Under the pieces are notes generated by a model, which saw nothing but the letters and a program-made list of their open reading frames with translations, did no database searches and had not been told where the DNA came from. Shown here piece by piece: positions 17,328 to 27,627 of a stretch of DNA of 64,000 nucleotides. This DNA comes from Paraburkholderia sp. CNPSo 3274 (GTDB taxonomy: Bacteria > Pseudomonadota > Gammaproteobacteria > Burkholderiales > Burkholderiaceae). Numbering within the stretch: position 1 is the stretch's first letter; every line of letters begins with the position of its first letter. The position numbers and the translations under genes are program-made. Location: assembly GCF_024206475.1 (NCBI RefSeq), contig NZ_JAMBPR010000046.1, positions 1 through 64,000 of the forward strand, read 5' to 3'.

Positions 17328-18128
17328 ATGGCTCAGGCATATCAAGGTACGGCCCTCATTACGGGCGCATCGTCGGGAATTGGCGCAGTCTACGCTGAGC
17401 GGCTCGCGCGGCGCGGCTATGACTTGATTCTCGTCGCACGCAACCGCGACCGGCTCATCGCGCTTGCCGAGCGCATCACGAGCGAGACGCGCCAGAGCGT
17501 CGAAATCGTGGACGCCGATCTCAACGACCCCGCTGCGCTTACCGCCGTCGAAGCGAAGCTCAAGCAGGACGCCAGCATCACGCTGCTGGTCAACAACGCG
17601 GGCGTGGGCACGCACACGCCGCTGCTCGACAGCAACGTCGACGCGATGACGCGCATGATCGACCTGAACATCACCGCGCTCACCCGCCTCACGTATGCTG
17701 CCGTCCCCGGCTTCGTCGCTCGCGGCAAGGGTGCCGTCATCAACATTTCCTCCATCGTCGCCATCTCGCCGGAGACGCTCAACGGCGTTTATGGCGGCAC
17801 CAAGGCTTTCGTGCTTGCCTTCAGCCAGTCGCTGCACCGTGAACTCGCCGACAAGGGTGTACAGGTGCAGGCCGTGCTGCCCGGCGCGACCGCCACCGAC
17901 TTCTGGCAAACAGGAGGCCTCCCGGTCGAGCACCTGCCAAAGGAAATCGTCATGTCCGCCACCGACATGGTGGACGCGGCCCTGACGGGGTTCGAGCGTC
18001 GCGAACTCGTCACGATCCCGTCCTTGCACGCCGGAGAGGAGTGGGACGCTTACGAAGCCGCACGCCAGACGATGACGCCGCATCTGTCGACCAACGTTCC
18101 GGCTCCGCGCTATACGAACGGCCAATAA
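17328..18128 (+). CDS. SDR family oxidoreductase
   Basis: A 266-residue short-chain dehydrogenase with TGASSGIGAVYAERLA, NNAGVGTHT, NISSIVA and YGGTKAFVLAF (catalytic Tyr and Lys). It resembles the DltE/YqjQ-like subgroup. ATG 17328 has CGGAG 8 bp upstream, so the longer frame from 17283 is rejected. A MaoC-type hydratase gene follows on the same strand 90 bp later. Substrate unknown. Confidence 0.9.
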   Translation: MAQAYQGTALITGASSGIGAVYAERLARRGYDLILVARNRDRLIALAERITSETRQSVEIVDADLNDPAALTAVEAKLKQDASITLLVNNAGVGTHTPLLDSNVDAMTRMIDLNITALTRLTYAAVPGFVARGKGAVINISSIVAISPETLNGVYGGTKAFVLAFSQSLHRELADKGVQVQAVLPGATATDFWQTGGLPVEHLPKEIVMSATDMVDAALTGFERRELVTIPSLHAGEEWDAYEAARQTMTPHLSTNVPAPRYTNGQ

Positions 18129-18218
18129 GCCCTGAATTTCGTATTCGCGCGCATTCGATGAGCGACCTGGCGCCAGGCTTCCACTCGTGCCGACCTCCCT
18201 CTCTCACAGGACACAGAC

Positions 18219-18671
18219 ATGGGCCACGAAACGCTCTATCTCGACGACATCAAGGTCGGTGACACTTTCACCACCGGCACGCACGAAGTCAGCGCCGCCG
18301 ATATCAAACGCTTTGCAGGCGAGTTCGATCCGCAGCCGTTCCATCTCGACGATGAAGCGGCGCGCGAGTCGATGTTCGGCGGACTCGCGGCGAGTGGCTG
18401 GCATACTGCGGCGATCACCATGCGCCTGCTCGTTACGAGCGGGCCGAAGCTCTCGCACGGGGTGCTCGGCCTCGGCGGCGAAATCCAGTGGACGAAGCCG
18501 ATGCGCCCCGGCGACGTGCTGCACGTCGAAAGCGAGGTCGTAGCGTTGATCCCGTCACGCTCACGCTCCGATCGTGGTGTGCTCGTACTGCGCTCCAAAA
18601 CGATCAATCAGCACGGGGACGTCGTACAGGACTTGACCGCAAAACTACTCGTCATGCGCCGACCCGCCTGA
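18219..18671 (+). CDS. MaoC family (R)-hydratase/dehydratase
   Basis: A 150-residue single hot-dog-fold protein. The hydratase signature is visible as FAGEFDPQPFHLDDEAA, with the catalytic Asp/His positions, followed by GLAASGWHTAAITMRLL and the GGEIQWTKPMRPGD segment. It would hydrate an enoyl-CoA or similar thioester. The start ATG 18219 follows an ACAGGACAC region with only a modest ribosome site. It pairs with the upstream SDR gene. Confidence 0.9.
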   Translation: MGHETLYLDDIKVGDTFTTGTHEVSAADIKRFAGEFDPQPFHLDDEAARESMFGGLAASGWHTAAITMRLLVTSGPKLSHGVLGLGGEIQWTKPMRPGDVLHVESEVVALIPSRSRSDRGVLVLRSKTINQHGDVVQDLTAKLLVMRRPA

Positions 18672-18697
18672 AGCCGCCGGGGATTACCGGTTGGGCG

Positions 18698-19081
18698 TCA
18701 GACCGCGTACTGCGCCACGCCGTTGCCGAAGGACCAGTTCTCCTTTTTGACCTCGACGAGACCGATAAAGACGTCTTGCGGTCGTACGGCCAACTCGTCC
18801 TTCAAGCGATCCGCAATCGTCTTGTACAGCAGCTTTTTCTGCTCCACGGTTCGCCCCTCGTTGAGGGTGATCTGGATGATGACGAGATCGTCGGTTCGCT
18901 CAATGCCCAGATAGGTCGGGTCGTACACGAAATGCTTCTCGTCGTGCTCGCCGAGGATCTGGAAATTGTCCCGGTCGGGTACGTTGACGGCGCTCTTGAG
19001 CGACTCGTAGACCACTTTGCCGACCTTGCCGACAAACGTGGGATCGGTGCGCTTCATGATATCGATTCGAACAATTGGCAT
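18698..19081 (-). CDS. Tautomerase family protein
   Basis: A 127-residue protein starting MPIVRIDIM, so the N-terminal Pro that acts as general base in 4-oxalocrotonate tautomerase-like enzymes would be exposed after Met removal. The rest (VGKVVYESL, QILGEHDEKHFVYDP, RPQDVFIGLVEVKKENWSFG) matches the tautomerase_2 group. ATG 19081 has AGGAG 7 bp upstream; the frame extends further but the catalytic Pro fixes the start. It is divergent from the old yellow enzyme gene. Confidence 0.9.
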   Translation of the reverse strand: MPIVRIDIMKRTDPTFVGKVGKVVYESLKSAVNVPDRDNFQILGEHDEKHFVYDPTYLGIERTDDLVIIQITLNEGRTVEQKKLLYKTIADRLKDELAVRPQDVFIGLVEVKKENWSFGNGVAQYAV

Positions 19082-19204
19082 GACTATCTCCTGCTGGATG
19101 GAAAGATTCAAGCACGGCACTACCTGCGCGCACTGACGCGTGGGAGCGGCTTCATACGCACATAGACCCCTTTTTATCCGAAATATTGTATGCAAGGGTT
19201 CGCG

Positions 19205-19244
19205 TTGACGCTCCGATGTGTGCATATACTCACATCGGAGCGTC
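19205..19244. promoter_or_regulatory. 14-bp inverted repeat over a promoter, tautomerase/old yellow enzyme region
   Basis: GACGCTCCGATGTG (19207-19220) and CACATCGGAGCGTC (19231-19244) are perfect inverted repeats separated by 10 bp. TTGACG at 19205-19210 and TATACT at 19225-19230 look like -35 and -10 elements for the rightward gene, although the spacing of 14 bp is short. The position between divergent genes and the perfect symmetry fit an operator for a dimeric repressor of the TetR or MarR type. No such regulator gene lies beside it. Confidence 0.6.
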
Positions 19245-19328
19245 TCATCATATTCCAGTTTCCAGGCCGGGCCTGACTGGCAACCCCGTGCCAGCCGGAC
19301 GCGGCTGTTCTCCAAGGAAGGTTCGCAA

Positions 19329-20447
19329 ATGTCGTCGTCTCTCTTCTCTCCCATCCAGCTCGGGCCCTATGCCCTCTCCCATCGCGTCGTCATGGCGCCG
19401 CTCACGCGCATGCGCGCACAGCGGCCCGGCAATGTGCCACACCATCTGAATGCCGAATACTATGCACAACGCGCCTCGAACGGCGGACTCCTTATTGCCG
19501 AGGCTTCACAGGTCTCGCCTTTCGGACAGGGCGTGCCCGCAAGCCCTGGCATTCACTCGCCCGAGCAGATCAGTGGGTGGAAGCTCGTGACCGATGCCGT
19601 GCACAAAAAGGGCGGCCGGATCTTTCTGCAACTCTGGCATGTGGGCCGCGTGTCTCATTCATCGCTTCAGCCCAACGGCACCTTGCCGGTCGCGCCTTCC
19701 GCGATCCCTGCCGAAGGTAACGCGTGGACCGCAAACTTCGACTTCGTTTCCTACGAGACCCCGCGAGAGCTACGGACCGACGAGATTGCCGACATCATCG
19801 AATCCTTTGCGCGAGGTGCACGAAATGCGCTGGCCGCCGGTTTCGACGGCGTCGAACTGCATGGCGCGAATGGCTATCTGCTTGAGCAGTTCCTGCAATC
19901 GAGATCCAATCAGCGAACCGATGCCTACGGCGGCTCGATCGAAAACCGCAGCCGGCTGCTCCTGGAGGTGACACAAGCGGCGACGAACGTCTTCGGTGCA
20001 CACCGGGTGGGCGTGCGGCTTTCGCCCTATGGGAGGGCTTACGGCAGCGGCGAAGCCGATCCGCTACCGCTTTATCGCCATGTGATCCGCGAGCTTGGCA
20101 AGCAGGGACTTGCGTATCTCCATCTGATCGAGCCGCGTTCGAGTGGCGCTGGCCGCGCCGACGTCGATCACCAGGATGTGCCCGCCTCGGCTGCGGGGCT
20201 CTTTCGGCCCGAGTGGCCCGGCGTATTGATTGCAGCCGGGAACTTCACGGCTGATACGGCGATGGACGCCGTCGAGAGCGGTGTCGCGGACGCGATTGCC
20301 TTTGGGCGCTCCTTCATCGCCAATCCCGATCTGCCGGAGCGGATTCGCAGCGGCATCGCGTTGAATCCTTATGACCGCGCCACGTTCTATGGCGGTGAAG
20401 CGAAAGGCTATACCGACTATCCTTCGTTCAACCAGCAAGCCGCCTGA
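19329..20447 (+). CDS. Old yellow enzyme family alkene reductase
   Basis: A 372-residue FMN-dependent NAD(P)H oxidoreductase. Motifs include LTRMRAQRPGNVPH (flavin end of strand 1), LWHVGRVSH, the HGANGYLLEQFLQ loop with the substrate-binding His-Asn pair, RSNQRTDAYGG and FGRSFIANPDLP. Such enzymes reduce activated alkenes, and some reduce nitroaromatics or nitrate esters. The start ATG 19329 follows AAGGAAGG. A dyad operator lies upstream and a terminator downstream, so it is a single-gene unit. Confidence 0.92.
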   Translation: MSSSLFSPIQLGPYALSHRVVMAPLTRMRAQRPGNVPHHLNAEYYAQRASNGGLLIAEASQVSPFGQGVPASPGIHSPEQISGWKLVTDAVHKKGGRIFLQLWHVGRVSHSSLQPNGTLPVAPSAIPAEGNAWTANFDFVSYETPRELRTDEIADIIESFARGARNALAAGFDGVELHGANGYLLEQFLQSRSNQRTDAYGGSIENRSRLLLEVTQAATNVFGAHRVGVRLSPYGRAYGSGEADPLPLYRHVIRELGKQGLAYLHLIEPRSSGAGRADVDHQDVPASAAGLFRPEWPGVLIAAGNFTADTAMDAVESGVADAIAFGRSFIANPDLPERIRSGIALNPYDRATFYGGEAKGYTDYPSFNQQAA

Positions 20448-20451
20448 AACT

Positions 20452-20505
20452 GCATCGGCGCGGTGCCCCTAAGGTAATGGGGATACCGCGCCGATGCTTC
20501 AACTT
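20452..20505 (+). terminator. Terminator after the old yellow enzyme gene
   Basis: GCATCGGCGCGGTGCCCC pairs with GGGGATACCGCGCCGATGC, with one small bulge, and is followed by TTCAACTTTTC. It starts 5 bp after the stop codon. Confidence 0.7.
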
Positions 20506-20514
20506 TTCTACGTT

Positions 20515-20646
20515 TCAATGTGCCGCGGCTGCCGCGTCACTTCCCGCCGCCGGCTTGCCCGGCCTTTTCGTAATCCAGATCAGCGGAATGATGACGATCA
20601 TCACAATGGCCGAGGCGTAGAACACGTCAAGTTCGCGCTCCTGAAC
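20515..20646 (-). pseudogene. C-terminal remnant of a DHA2-type MFS drug transporter
   Basis: In the minus-strand frame ending with TGA at 20515, about 43 codons read QERELDVFYASAIVM, IVIIPLIWITKRPGKP and a low-complexity tail. This is the last transmembrane helix and tail of EmrB/QacA-like 14-TM transporters. Everything upstream of the junction near 20646 is porin sequence, so the rest of the transporter gene has been deleted. Confidence 0.65.
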
Positions 20647-21179
20647 TTGACGGCGTTGTTGAGCGCCTCGCCGTTGAGGCGATCGAAGTCGTACGAGCCA
20701 CCGATTACGTAAGGCACGCCGAATGTCGGAAACGGTCCCTGGTGAGCACCCCAGAGCCCCTGATAGTAAGTACCCGAGTACTGATTCACCGTGAGGGTAT
20801 CGAACATGAAATCGCGCTGTTGACCCAAAGTCACCTGACCATACTGATTGGAGAGCCCGACATAGGACTCGCGCGAGAACAGACTGCTGGGCGCACCGAG
20901 GATTGCGCCGTTGTTGATGGAGAACAGCGTGCCCAGATAGAAGAGCGCCTTGACGCCACCGCCCAGGTCTTCCTTGCCAATGAACGACAGCGTATTGGGA
21001 CGCAGAACACCGGAGTCCTGGTAGATGCTCGAGTGCCCGGCCACGTTGCTCGTATAGCCGATCCCCGCACCGATGAATCCCGAAATATTGACGCTACTTT
21101 GCGCATAGGCGCCGGACGAACAGCCCAGCAGAAGACAGCCTACGCCACCCCACAGCCTTACGTCTTTTCCGATGCCCAC
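20601..21179 (-). pseudogene. Gram-negative porin, N-terminal half only
   Basis: The frame has a signal peptide (through SSGAYA) and a typical Burkholderiales OmpC-type porin start (SSVNISGFIGAGIGYTSNV, then SFIGKEDLGGGVKAL, SRESYVGLSNQYGQVTLGQQ). After LNGEALNNAVKF the sequence leaves the family, continuing RSANLTC and stopping; the total is 192 residues instead of about 350-390. The lost C-terminal half is replaced by the tail of an MFS transporter gene read in another frame. It cannot form a beta-barrel. Confidence 0.8.
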
Positions 21180-21395
21180 ACCGATCTCCTTTGCAACATC
21201 TAGTCGTTTATGTTCGATACGCTGTTATCTGGCGTTGCCCAGATCCGAATCGATGTTGCTATGGATCGGTACAAAACAAAACGGAAAAAAACGATCGCCC
21301 CCTTGAAAGAAATTCCACCCTCCAGTCGATCTTCGTCTTTATACGGATTCCATATCAAGTATTCGGACGCGAACCTCTGGATCGGTCACCCAAGC

Positions 21396-21424
21396 ACGAA
21401 AAGCCCTGCATAGCGGGGCTTTCC
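21396..21424 (-). terminator. Terminator of the nba operon
   Basis: Read on the minus strand, AAAGCCC pairs with GGGCTTTT across an 8-9 nt loop about 30 bp after the stop of nbaD. It is nearly symmetrical, so it may also work for plus-strand transcripts. Confidence 0.65.
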
Positions 21425-21450
21425 TGTTCTCTTCCCGCAGTCCGGCTGTG

Positions 21451-22470
21451 TTACGCGGCCTTTTCCAACGTTTCCAACCCGAAGAACTTCTGCGCGTTTT
21501 CGCCACTTAGCAACGCCTTGGTGTGCGCGCTGAAGCCCGGGTGAGTGTCGATCAGGCCGCCGATCCGCTGCTCGCCGAGCGGGTACGGATAGTCGGAACC
21601 GAGCAGCACGCGCTCCTCGCCCATCACATTCACCAGCAGTTGCAGCGCGCCGGGATCGAACACCGCGCTGTCCACCGAGAAGCGGCCCACATACGACGAA
21701 GGCAGTTGCGGACAATCCTCGCGAACGATGTCGCGCTCGCGCCAGGCGTTGTCCACGCGGCCAAGCAGGAACGCGAAGCTGCCGCCGCCGTGTGCGAAGC
21801 ACAGCTTCAGCGAGCGCGGAATGCGTTCGAAGGCGCCCGAGAGGATCAGCGAGAGAATGCTGAGTTGCGTCTCCGCCGGCATCGCGACGAGCCACGGCAG
21901 CATCCACTTCTTCATGCGGCCGTCGGTCATCATGTCCCACGGATGCACGAGCACGGGAATGCCTTCGTTCGCACAGTGCGTAAGAAACTGAATGAGGCTC
22001 TCGTCGTCGAGATCCCTGGGGCCGACATGATTGCCGATCTGCACGCCGCGATGGCCGGCGGCAAACGCGCGCGTTGCCTCGGCACAGGCAAGCTCGACGT
22101 CTTGTAGCGGCACTTGCGCGAGCGTGACGAGCCTGTTCGGCGCCGTGACGCACAGTTCGAGCGCCCGGTCGTTCATGCGCCGCGCCCATTCCAGTGCCGT
22201 CTTCGCCGGATAGCGATAGCCGAACAGAATGGGCGTCGCGCACATCACCTGCACGTCGACGCCAAGTGCGTCCATCTCTTCGATGCGTCTTACGGGATCC
22301 CACAGCGGGCGCGTCACGGGACGGAACGGCCGGTCGCCGCTCATGATCATGCCGGTCTCGCCGCTCGCATCGAGCGCGAGCCATGGCGCATCTTGCGCGT
22401 CGAGGCGCGCGGCTTCTTCCCGCGTGATCGGCGGAAAGAAGTGGGAATGAATGTCGATTCGCAATGTCAT
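21451..22470 (-). CDS. nbaD: 2-amino-3-carboxymuconate-6-semialdehyde decarboxylase
   Basis: A 339-residue zinc amidohydrolase-fold decarboxylase. The metal motif HSH is in [11 protein letters not shown], further ligands lie in VLVHPWDMM and the conserved Asp is in [26 protein letters not shown] is typical of ACMSD. It removes CO2 from the 3-hydroxyanthranilate ring-cleavage product to give 2-aminomuconate semialdehyde. It is the last gene of the nbaE-H-J-I-G-D unit, 54 bp after nbaG. The gene content around it matches the 2-nitrobenzoate/3-hydroxyanthranilate clusters of Pseudomonas, though the order differs. Confidence 0.88.
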   Translation of the reverse strand: MTLRIDIHSHFFPPITREEAARLDAQDAPWLALDASGETGMIMSGDRPFRPVTRPLWDPVRRIEEMDALGVDVQVMCATPILFGYRYPAKTALEWARRMNDRALELCVTAPNRLVTLAQVPLQDVELACAEATRAFAAGHRGVQIGNHVGPRDLDDESLIQFLTHCANEGIPVLVHPWDMMTDGRMKKWMLPWLVAMPAETQLSILSLILSGAFERIPRSLKLCFAHGGGSFAFLLGRVDNAWRERDIVREDCPQLPSSYVGRFSVDSAVFDPGALQLLVNVMGEERVLLGSDYPYPLGEQRIGGLIDTHPGFSAHTKALLSGENAQKFFGLETLEKAA

Positions 22471-22524
22471 GGCCTGAAACTCCGGCTTTCGCCGCTTCGT
22501 ATGTTGAGGTCTATCCGATGCCGC

Positions 22525-23295
22525 TCAACCCGGGCGGCGCGTCGTGAATTCCACCTGGCCGAGACCGCCGATCACGCACTGCACGTGCAACCCGTGTGTC
22601 AGGGCCTGGGCGGCAGTTGCGGCGCCCGCCATGATCAGAGAGCCCGCCGGCAGCACGACTTCAGCGCTGGCAAGGACGCGTGAAGCCTGCACGATCGAGC
22701 GCAACGGATCACCGAGAATCGCGCCCGTCGAGCCGATCTGCACATCACGGCCGTCGAAGCGCATCAGCACCCCCGCATTGCGCAACCCGTCAAAGCGCTG
22801 CGACCATGGCCCGATAACGAGGCCGGCGCTCGAGCAGTTGTCAGCGATCACGTCTTCAAGCGTGAAGCGGAATGCCTCGTAGCGCGAGTCGATGATTTCC
22901 ATCGCGGGCGCGACGGCTTCGAGGTACGCATGCGCTTCGAGCGCAGTGAGGGGGCGATCGATGTCGCGCTTCGTCACGAAGCACACCTCGGGCTCCACAC
23001 GCGGGTGGATGAAACGGCCAGGGTCGACGGGCGCGCCGTCCTCCTCGAGCATTGCGTCGGTCAGCCAGCCCCAGATCAGGCTGTCCACGCCCATCTGGAT
23101 CATCTTCGCGCGGCTCGTGAAGCCGAGCTTGACGCCGATGGTGCGCTCGCCTCGCGCCTCGCGGCGTGCAATCGAGGCGCGCTGGATCCGATACGCGTCT
23201 TCGACCGGGAATGGCGTGCTCGTGCTCAGTTGCTCGACGGCACGCGCTTCGCGGGCCGCGTCGTCGAGATAGCGCGCTGCGTGTTCGATATTCAT
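22525..23295 (-). CDS. nbaG: 4-oxalocrotonate (2-oxo-3-hexenedioate) decarboxylase
   Basis: A 256-residue member of the FAH-like hydratase/decarboxylase family. Key stretches are [29 protein letters not shown] (metal-binding Glu) and [15 protein letters not shown]. It converts 4-oxalocrotonate to 2-oxopent-4-enoate, and such decarboxylases usually form a complex with the hydratase encoded two genes upstream. Its ATG overlaps the aldolase stop (ATGA). Confidence 0.87.
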   Translation of the reverse strand: MNIEHAARYLDDAAREARAVEQLSTSTPFPVEDAYRIQRASIARREARGERTIGVKLGFTSRAKMIQMGVDSLIWGWLTDAMLEEDGAPVDPGRFIHPRVEPEVCFVTKRDIDRPLTALEAHAYLEAVAPAMEIIDSRYEAFRFTLEDVIADNCSSAGLVIGPWSQRFDGLRNAGVLMRFDGRDVQIGSTGAILGDPLRSIVQASRVLASAEVVLPAGSLIMAGAATAAQALTHGLHVQCVIGGLGQVEFTTRRPG

Positions 23296-24332
23296 TGCGC
23301 CACCTCCACCGCCGGCTGCCCTTGCTTTGTCTTCAGCAGATCGAGAGCCACGTCGACGATCATGTCTTCCTGGCCGCCCACCATCCGGCGCTTGCCCAGT
23401 TCGACGAGAATGTCCACCGTCTTCAGGTCGTACTTCTTCGCAGCCACTTCCGAGTGGCGCAGGAAGCTCGAATACACCCCCGCGTAGCCGAGCGCGAGCG
23501 TTTCCCGGTCCACGCGCACCGGTCGGTCCTGCAGCGGACGCACGATGTCGTCTGCGGCGTCCATCAGCGTGTAGAGGTCGGTGCCGTGATTCCAGCCCAT
23601 ACGTTCCGCCGCGCCGATGAACACTTCGAGCGGCGCGTTGCCCGCGCCGGCACCCATACCGGCGAGCGACGCATCGACGCGGTCGCACCCCTCTTCCACT
23701 GCGACGATCGAGTTCGCCACGCCCAGCGAGAGGTTGTGGTGCGCGTGCATGCCCGTTTGCGTTTCGGGCTTGAGCACTTGTTTGACCGCACGGAAACGGT
23801 CGCGCACGTCGTTCATCGTGAGCGCGCCGCCCGAATCGACCACGTAGATACAGGTCGCACCGTAGCTTTCCATCTTCTTCGCTTCGACCGCGAGGTTTTC
23901 CGGCGTGGTCATGTGGCTCATCATCAGGAAGCCCACCGTGTCCATGCCCAGTTCGCGTGCGTATTCGATGTGCTGCTTCGAGATGTCGGCTTCCGTGCAG
24001 TGCGTGGCCACGCGCACGATGCGCGCGCCCGCGTTGTACGCGGCCTTCAGGTCGTGAATCGTGCCGATGCCGGGCAGGAGCAGCGTGGCGATCTGCGCGT
24101 GAGTGACCACATCGGCCACAGCCTCGATCCATTCGAGGTCGCTATGCGCGCCGAAGCCGTAGTTGAAGCTCGAACCTTGCAGGCCGTCGCCGTGGGCGAC
24201 TTCGATGCTGTCCACCCTGGCTTTGTCCAGCGCGCGGGCGATGTCCTGCGCGTTCTGGATCGAGTACTGATGGCGAATGGCGTGGCTGCCGTCGCGCAGC
24301 GTCACGTCGGAGATGTAGAGTTTCTTGTTCAT
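23292..24332 (-). CDS. nbaI: 4-hydroxy-2-oxovalerate aldolase
   Basis: A 346-residue DRE-TIM aldolase. The N-terminal motif [15 protein letters not shown] supplies the metal-binding Asp and catalytic Arg, and the metal histidines lie in [15 protein letters not shown]. It splits 4-hydroxy-2-oxovalerate into pyruvate and acetaldehyde and forms a channelling complex with the acylating acetaldehyde dehydrogenase encoded 4 bp upstream. It is of standard BphI/MhpE length. Confidence 0.92.
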   Translation of the reverse strand: MNKKLYISDVTLRDGSHAIRHQYSIQNAQDIARALDKARVDSIEVAHGDGLQGSSFNYGFGAHSDLEWIEAVADVVTHAQIATLLLPGIGTIHDLKAAYNAGARIVRVATHCTEADISKQHIEYARELGMDTVGFLMMSHMTTPENLAVEAKKMESYGATCIYVVDSGGALTMNDVRDRFRAVKQVLKPETQTGMHAHHNLSLGVANSIVAVEEGCDRVDASLAGMGAGAGNAPLEVFIGAAERMGWNHGTDLYTLMDAADDIVRPLQDRPVRVDRETLALGYAGVYSSFLRHSEVAAKKYDLKTVDILVELGKRRMVGGQEDMIVDVALDLLKTKQGQPAVEVAQ

Positions 24333-24336
24333 GGTC

Positions 24337-25287
24337 TTATCCCTCCACGCTCAGAAGCGTCTGCGCCATGCGTTCGGCGGTGGCGAGCGCGGCGGAAGTC
24401 ATGATGTCGAGGTTGCCTGCGTAAGCGGGCAGATAGTGCGCTGCGCCTTCCACTTCGAGGAACACCGAGGTCTTCAGGCCGCTGAACTTGCCGAGGCCCG
24501 GAATATTCAAAGGCGCGCTGGCCGGAATCTCATCGAATTGCACCTTTTGCTTCAGGCGATAGCCCGGCACGTAGGCGTGTACCTTCGCGACCATCTCTTC
24601 GATGGATTGCTCGACCTTCTCGCGGTCGGCCATTTCGGAGAGCGTATAAACCGTGTCGCGCATCATGACGGGCGGCTCGGCCGGATTCAGCACGATGATG
24701 GCTTTACCCTTCGCCGCGCCGCCCACCACTTCAATCGCCTTCGACGTCGTTTCCGTGAACTCGTCGATGTTGGCGCGCGTGCCGGGGCCCGCCGACTTGC
24801 TGCTGATCGACGCGACGATTTCCGCGTAGTGAACCTTCGCGACGCGCGACACCGCCGCGACCATCGGAATCGTGGCCTGGCCGCCACACGTCACCATGTT
24901 GACGTTGAGCGCTTCGATATGCGAGTCGATGTTCACGACCGGCACGCAGTACGGGCCGATTGTGGCGGGCGTGAGGTCGATCACGCGGATCGAAGGCTTG
25001 AACGTGCGCAGCAGCGCGTCGTTCTTCACGTGCGCGCCTGCGGAAGTCGCGTCGAACACGAAGTCGATGTCGTTGAACACCGGCAGGCGCGTGAGACCGG
25101 CCACGCCTTCGTGCGTGGTCGCCACGCCAAGGCGCGCGGCGCGCGCGAGACCGTCGGAGTTCGGGTCGATGCCGACCATCGCCGCCATTTCCAGATGCTT
25201 GCTGTTGCGCATGATCTTGATCATCAGATCCGTGCCGATGTTGCCGGAGCCGATTACGGCAACGGAGAGTCGAGTGTTGTCTTTCAC
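24337..25287 (-). CDS. nbaJ: Acetaldehyde dehydrogenase (acetylating)
   Basis: A 316-residue CoA-acylating acetaldehyde dehydrogenase. The NAD loop is [13 protein letters not shown], the catalytic Cys lies in [12 protein letters not shown], and [17 protein letters not shown] is the family CoA-site stretch. It converts acetaldehyde released by the aldolase to acetyl-CoA. The start is GTG 25287, overlapping the hydratase stop by 4 bp (GTGA), indicating translational coupling. Confidence 0.93.
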   Translation of the reverse strand: MKDNTRLSVAVIGSGNIGTDLMIKIMRNSKHLEMAAMVGIDPNSDGLARAARLGVATTHEGVAGLTRLPVFNDIDFVFDATSAGAHVKNDALLRTFKPSIRVIDLTPATIGPYCVPVVNIDSHIEALNVNMVTCGGQATIPMVAAVSRVAKVHYAEIVASISSKSAGPGTRANIDEFTETTSKAIEVVGGAAKGKAIIVLNPAEPPVMMRDTVYTLSEMADREKVEQSIEEMVAKVHAYVPGYRLKQKVQFDEIPASAPLNIPGLGKFSGLKTSVFLEVEGAAHYLPAYAGNLDIMTSAALATAERMAQTLLSVEG

Positions 25288-26108
25288 GATGCCGATTCCG
25301 TTTGATTGGAGAACAGCGCCCGAACGGCGCCGAGGCCCTGAATGTGCGCGGTGAACACGTTGCCCGGATTCACTGCGGCCATCGGGCCGAGCGCGCCGGT
25401 CAGCACGATGTCGCCGGCACGCAGCGGCGCACCGACCTGGACCATCTTGTTCGCGAGCCACACGGCTGCATTGAGCGGATTGCCGAGGCAGGCCGCGCCC
25501 GCGCCAACGCTCACCTGGTCCGCGCCGCGCTCCATGACCATGCCGCAGCCGACGATGTCGAACGCTTCGAGCTTGACCGGCCGGTTGCCGAGTACGAAGA
25601 GGCCGCTCGATGCGTTGTCGGCCACGGTGTCGGCGAGGCGGATGTCCCACTGCGCGATACGGCTGCCGACCACTTCGATCGCGGGCAGCGCATAGGCGGT
25701 CGCGCCGATGATGTCCGCGATCGTATGGCGCTCGTAGCTCAGGTCGCGTTCGAGAATGAGCGCGATCTCCGCCTCGACCTTCGGCTGCTGCGTGCGTGCA
25801 AACGGAATCTCTTCGCCGTCGCCATACGCCATGTGATCGAACAACATGCCGAAGTCCGGCTGATCGACGCCGAGCTGCTGCTGGACCGCCACCGACGTCA
25901 GCCCGATCTTGCGGCCGACGAGCCGGGCGCCGCCTTCGAGTTGCCGCTGCGTGTTGATCTGCTGCACGCGGTAAGCATTGGCGAGCGGGTCGCCGTCGAG
26001 CGCGGCGATCGCTTCACGAACCGGCTGCACGGCGTTGAACGGTTGCAGGTGCTGCGCTTGCCAGAGCGTGTCCGCAATGGCCTGGAGTGCCTGGAGCTCG
26101 GTCGCCAT
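25284..26108 (-). CDS. nbaH: 2-oxopent-4-enoate hydratase
   Basis: A 274-residue MhpD-type hydratase. Family elements are [36 protein letters not shown] with metal-binding Glu residues and [15 protein letters not shown]. It hydrates 2-oxopent-4-enoate to 4-hydroxy-2-oxovalerate. It is homologous to the nbaG product but clearly the hydratase type. ATG 26108 overlaps the last base of the nbaE stop codon (TAATG). Confidence 0.9.
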   Translation of the reverse strand: MATELQALQAIADTLWQAQHLQPFNAVQPVREAIAALDGDPLANAYRVQQINTQRQLEGGARLVGRKIGLTSVAVQQQLGVDQPDFGMLFDHMAYGDGEEIPFARTQQPKVEAEIALILERDLSYERHTIADIIGATAYALPAIEVVGSRIAQWDIRLADTVADNASSGLFVLGNRPVKLEAFDIVGCGMVMERGADQVSVGAGAACLGNPLNAAVWLANKMVQVGAPLRAGDIVLTGALGPMAAVNPGNVFTAHIQGLGAVRALFSNQTESAS

Positions 26109-27595
26109 TACGCCACCTTCACGCAAACGTTGGTCAGCTCGGAGTAGAAGTCCATTGAGTGGCGGCCGCCTTCGCGACCGAAGCCCGAGAGCTTCGCGCC
26201 GCCGAAAGGCGTACGCAGATCGCGCACGAACCAGGCGTTGACCCACACGATGCCGGTTTCGATTTGCGGCGCCACGCGGTGCGCGCGGCCGAGGTTCGTG
26301 GTCCACACGGTGGCGGCGAGACCATAGGCGCTATCGTTCACGCGGCGCACCACTTCTTCTTCGCTGTCGAACGGAGCGATGTGGCAAACCGGCCCAAAGA
26401 TTTCCTCGGTCACGCAGCGCGCGGTGTCGGGCAGGCCAGTCCAGATCGTCGGCTGAACGAACGCGCCGTTGTCGCAATCGTTGCCGAACTGCGGCACGCC
26501 CCCGCCCGTGACAACCGTCGCGCCCTCTTCGACGGCCAGCTTGTAATAGCCGAGCACTTTCTCGCGATGGCCCTTCGAGATCAGTGGCCCGGTCGTCGTG
26601 CCCGCTTCATACGGCGAGCCGACATTCAGCATCTCCGTCTTCTCCTTGAGCGCGGCGACGAAGCGCTCGAAGATCGGCCGCTCGACGTAGACGCGTTCGG
26701 AGCACAGGCACACCTGCCCCGCGTTCGTGAAGCTCGAACGCAGCACGCCTTCCACTGCCGCGTCGAAGTCCGCGTCGGCGAACACCACGGCCGCGTTCTT
26801 GCCGCCCAGTTCGAACGATACGTTCTTTACGCCATCAGCCACGGCCTTCATGATCGTGCTGCCGGTCTTCGACTCGCCCGTGAACGTGATTGCGTCAATG
26901 TCGGGGTGGCGCGTAAGCCATTCGCCGGCCGCGTTGCCACCGTGACCGTGGATCAGGTTGAACACGCCCGGCGGCAAGGCGATATCGCGCATGACTTCCG
27001 CGAGCAGCGTGGCCGAGGTGGGCGTCTCTTCCGAAGGCTTGGCCACGACGCAGTTGCCCATTGCGAGTGCCGGCGCGACCTTCCACGTGAACAGCAGCAG
27101 CGGCAGATTCCACGGCGAAATCACGCCGACTACGCCGAGGGGTTTGCGCGTCACGTAGTTGAGCATCTCGCCGTCGGCCGTCGAGGTTTCGAAGAACTCG
27201 CCGCTCGCGGTCCGCACGAGATCCGCGAACGTGCGGAAGTTCGCGATGCCGCGCGCGATGTCCAGGCTGCGCGCCTGGGTAATCGGGCGCCCCGTATCGG
27301 CGACTTCGGCCGCGACGAAATCGTCGAAGCGCGCCTGAATGCCATCCGCAATGCGATACAGCCAGTCCGCGCGTTGCGCGGCGCTCAGACGGCGCCACGG
27401 ACCCTGCTGCGCACGACGCGCGGCCTTCACGGCGGCGTCGACAGCAACCGCGTCCGCTTCCACGACACGCGAAAGTTCGCGGCCGTCGATCGGGCTCAGG
27501 TTAGCGAAGGTTTCGGCACCGTCGACGAACTCACCGTCGATGAAATGGCGCAGGCGCGTCGGTAAGGCAGCGCTGGCTCGGGCGTTGGCATTCAT
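26108..27595 (-). CDS. nbaE: 2-aminomuconate-6-semialdehyde dehydrogenase
   Basis: A 495-residue aldehyde dehydrogenase with [15 protein letters not shown] (cofactor site), [13 protein letters not shown] (general-base Glu) and [14 protein letters not shown] (catalytic Cys). It belongs to the 2-hydroxymuconic/2-aminomuconic semialdehyde dehydrogenase group. Context with nbaC, nbaD and nbaF makes 2-aminomuconate semialdehyde the likely substrate. It is the first gene of a six-gene unit with a recognisable promoter about 30-100 bp upstream. ATG 27595 follows CAGGAA. Confidence 0.9.
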   Translation of the reverse strand: MNANARASAALPTRLRHFIDGEFVDGAETFANLSPIDGRELSRVVEADAVAVDAAVKAARRAQQGPWRRLSAAQRADWLYRIADGIQARFDDFVAAEVADTGRPITQARSLDIARGIANFRTFADLVRTASGEFFETSTADGEMLNYVTRKPLGVVGVISPWNLPLLLFTWKVAPALAMGNCVVAKPSEETPTSATLLAEVMRDIALPPGVFNLIHGHGGNAAGEWLTRHPDIDAITFTGESKTGSTIMKAVADGVKNVSFELGGKNAAVVFADADFDAAVEGVLRSSFTNAGQVCLCSERVYVERPIFERFVAALKEKTEMLNVGSPYEAGTTTGPLISKGHREKVLGYYKLAVEEGATVVTGGGVPQFGNDCDNGAFVQPTIWTGLPDTARCVTEEIFGPVCHIAPFDSEEEVVRRVNDSAYGLAATVWTTNLGRAHRVAPQIETGIVWVNAWFVRDLRTPFGGAKLSGFGREGGRHSMDFYSELTNVCVKVA

Positions 27596-27627
27596 GGGCG
27601 TTCCTGCTGACTGATTGATGTGTAGTC

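Noticed and set aside
22525-24132. 535-codon frame as a single fusion protein
   Set aside because: The N-terminal half is an out-of-frame reading of nbaI; only the part from ATG 23295 is the decarboxylase.
22525-26108. nbaG and nbaH as a tandem duplication artefact
   Set aside because: They are homologous but differ clearly and correspond to the known decarboxylase and hydratase pair of meta-cleavage pathways.
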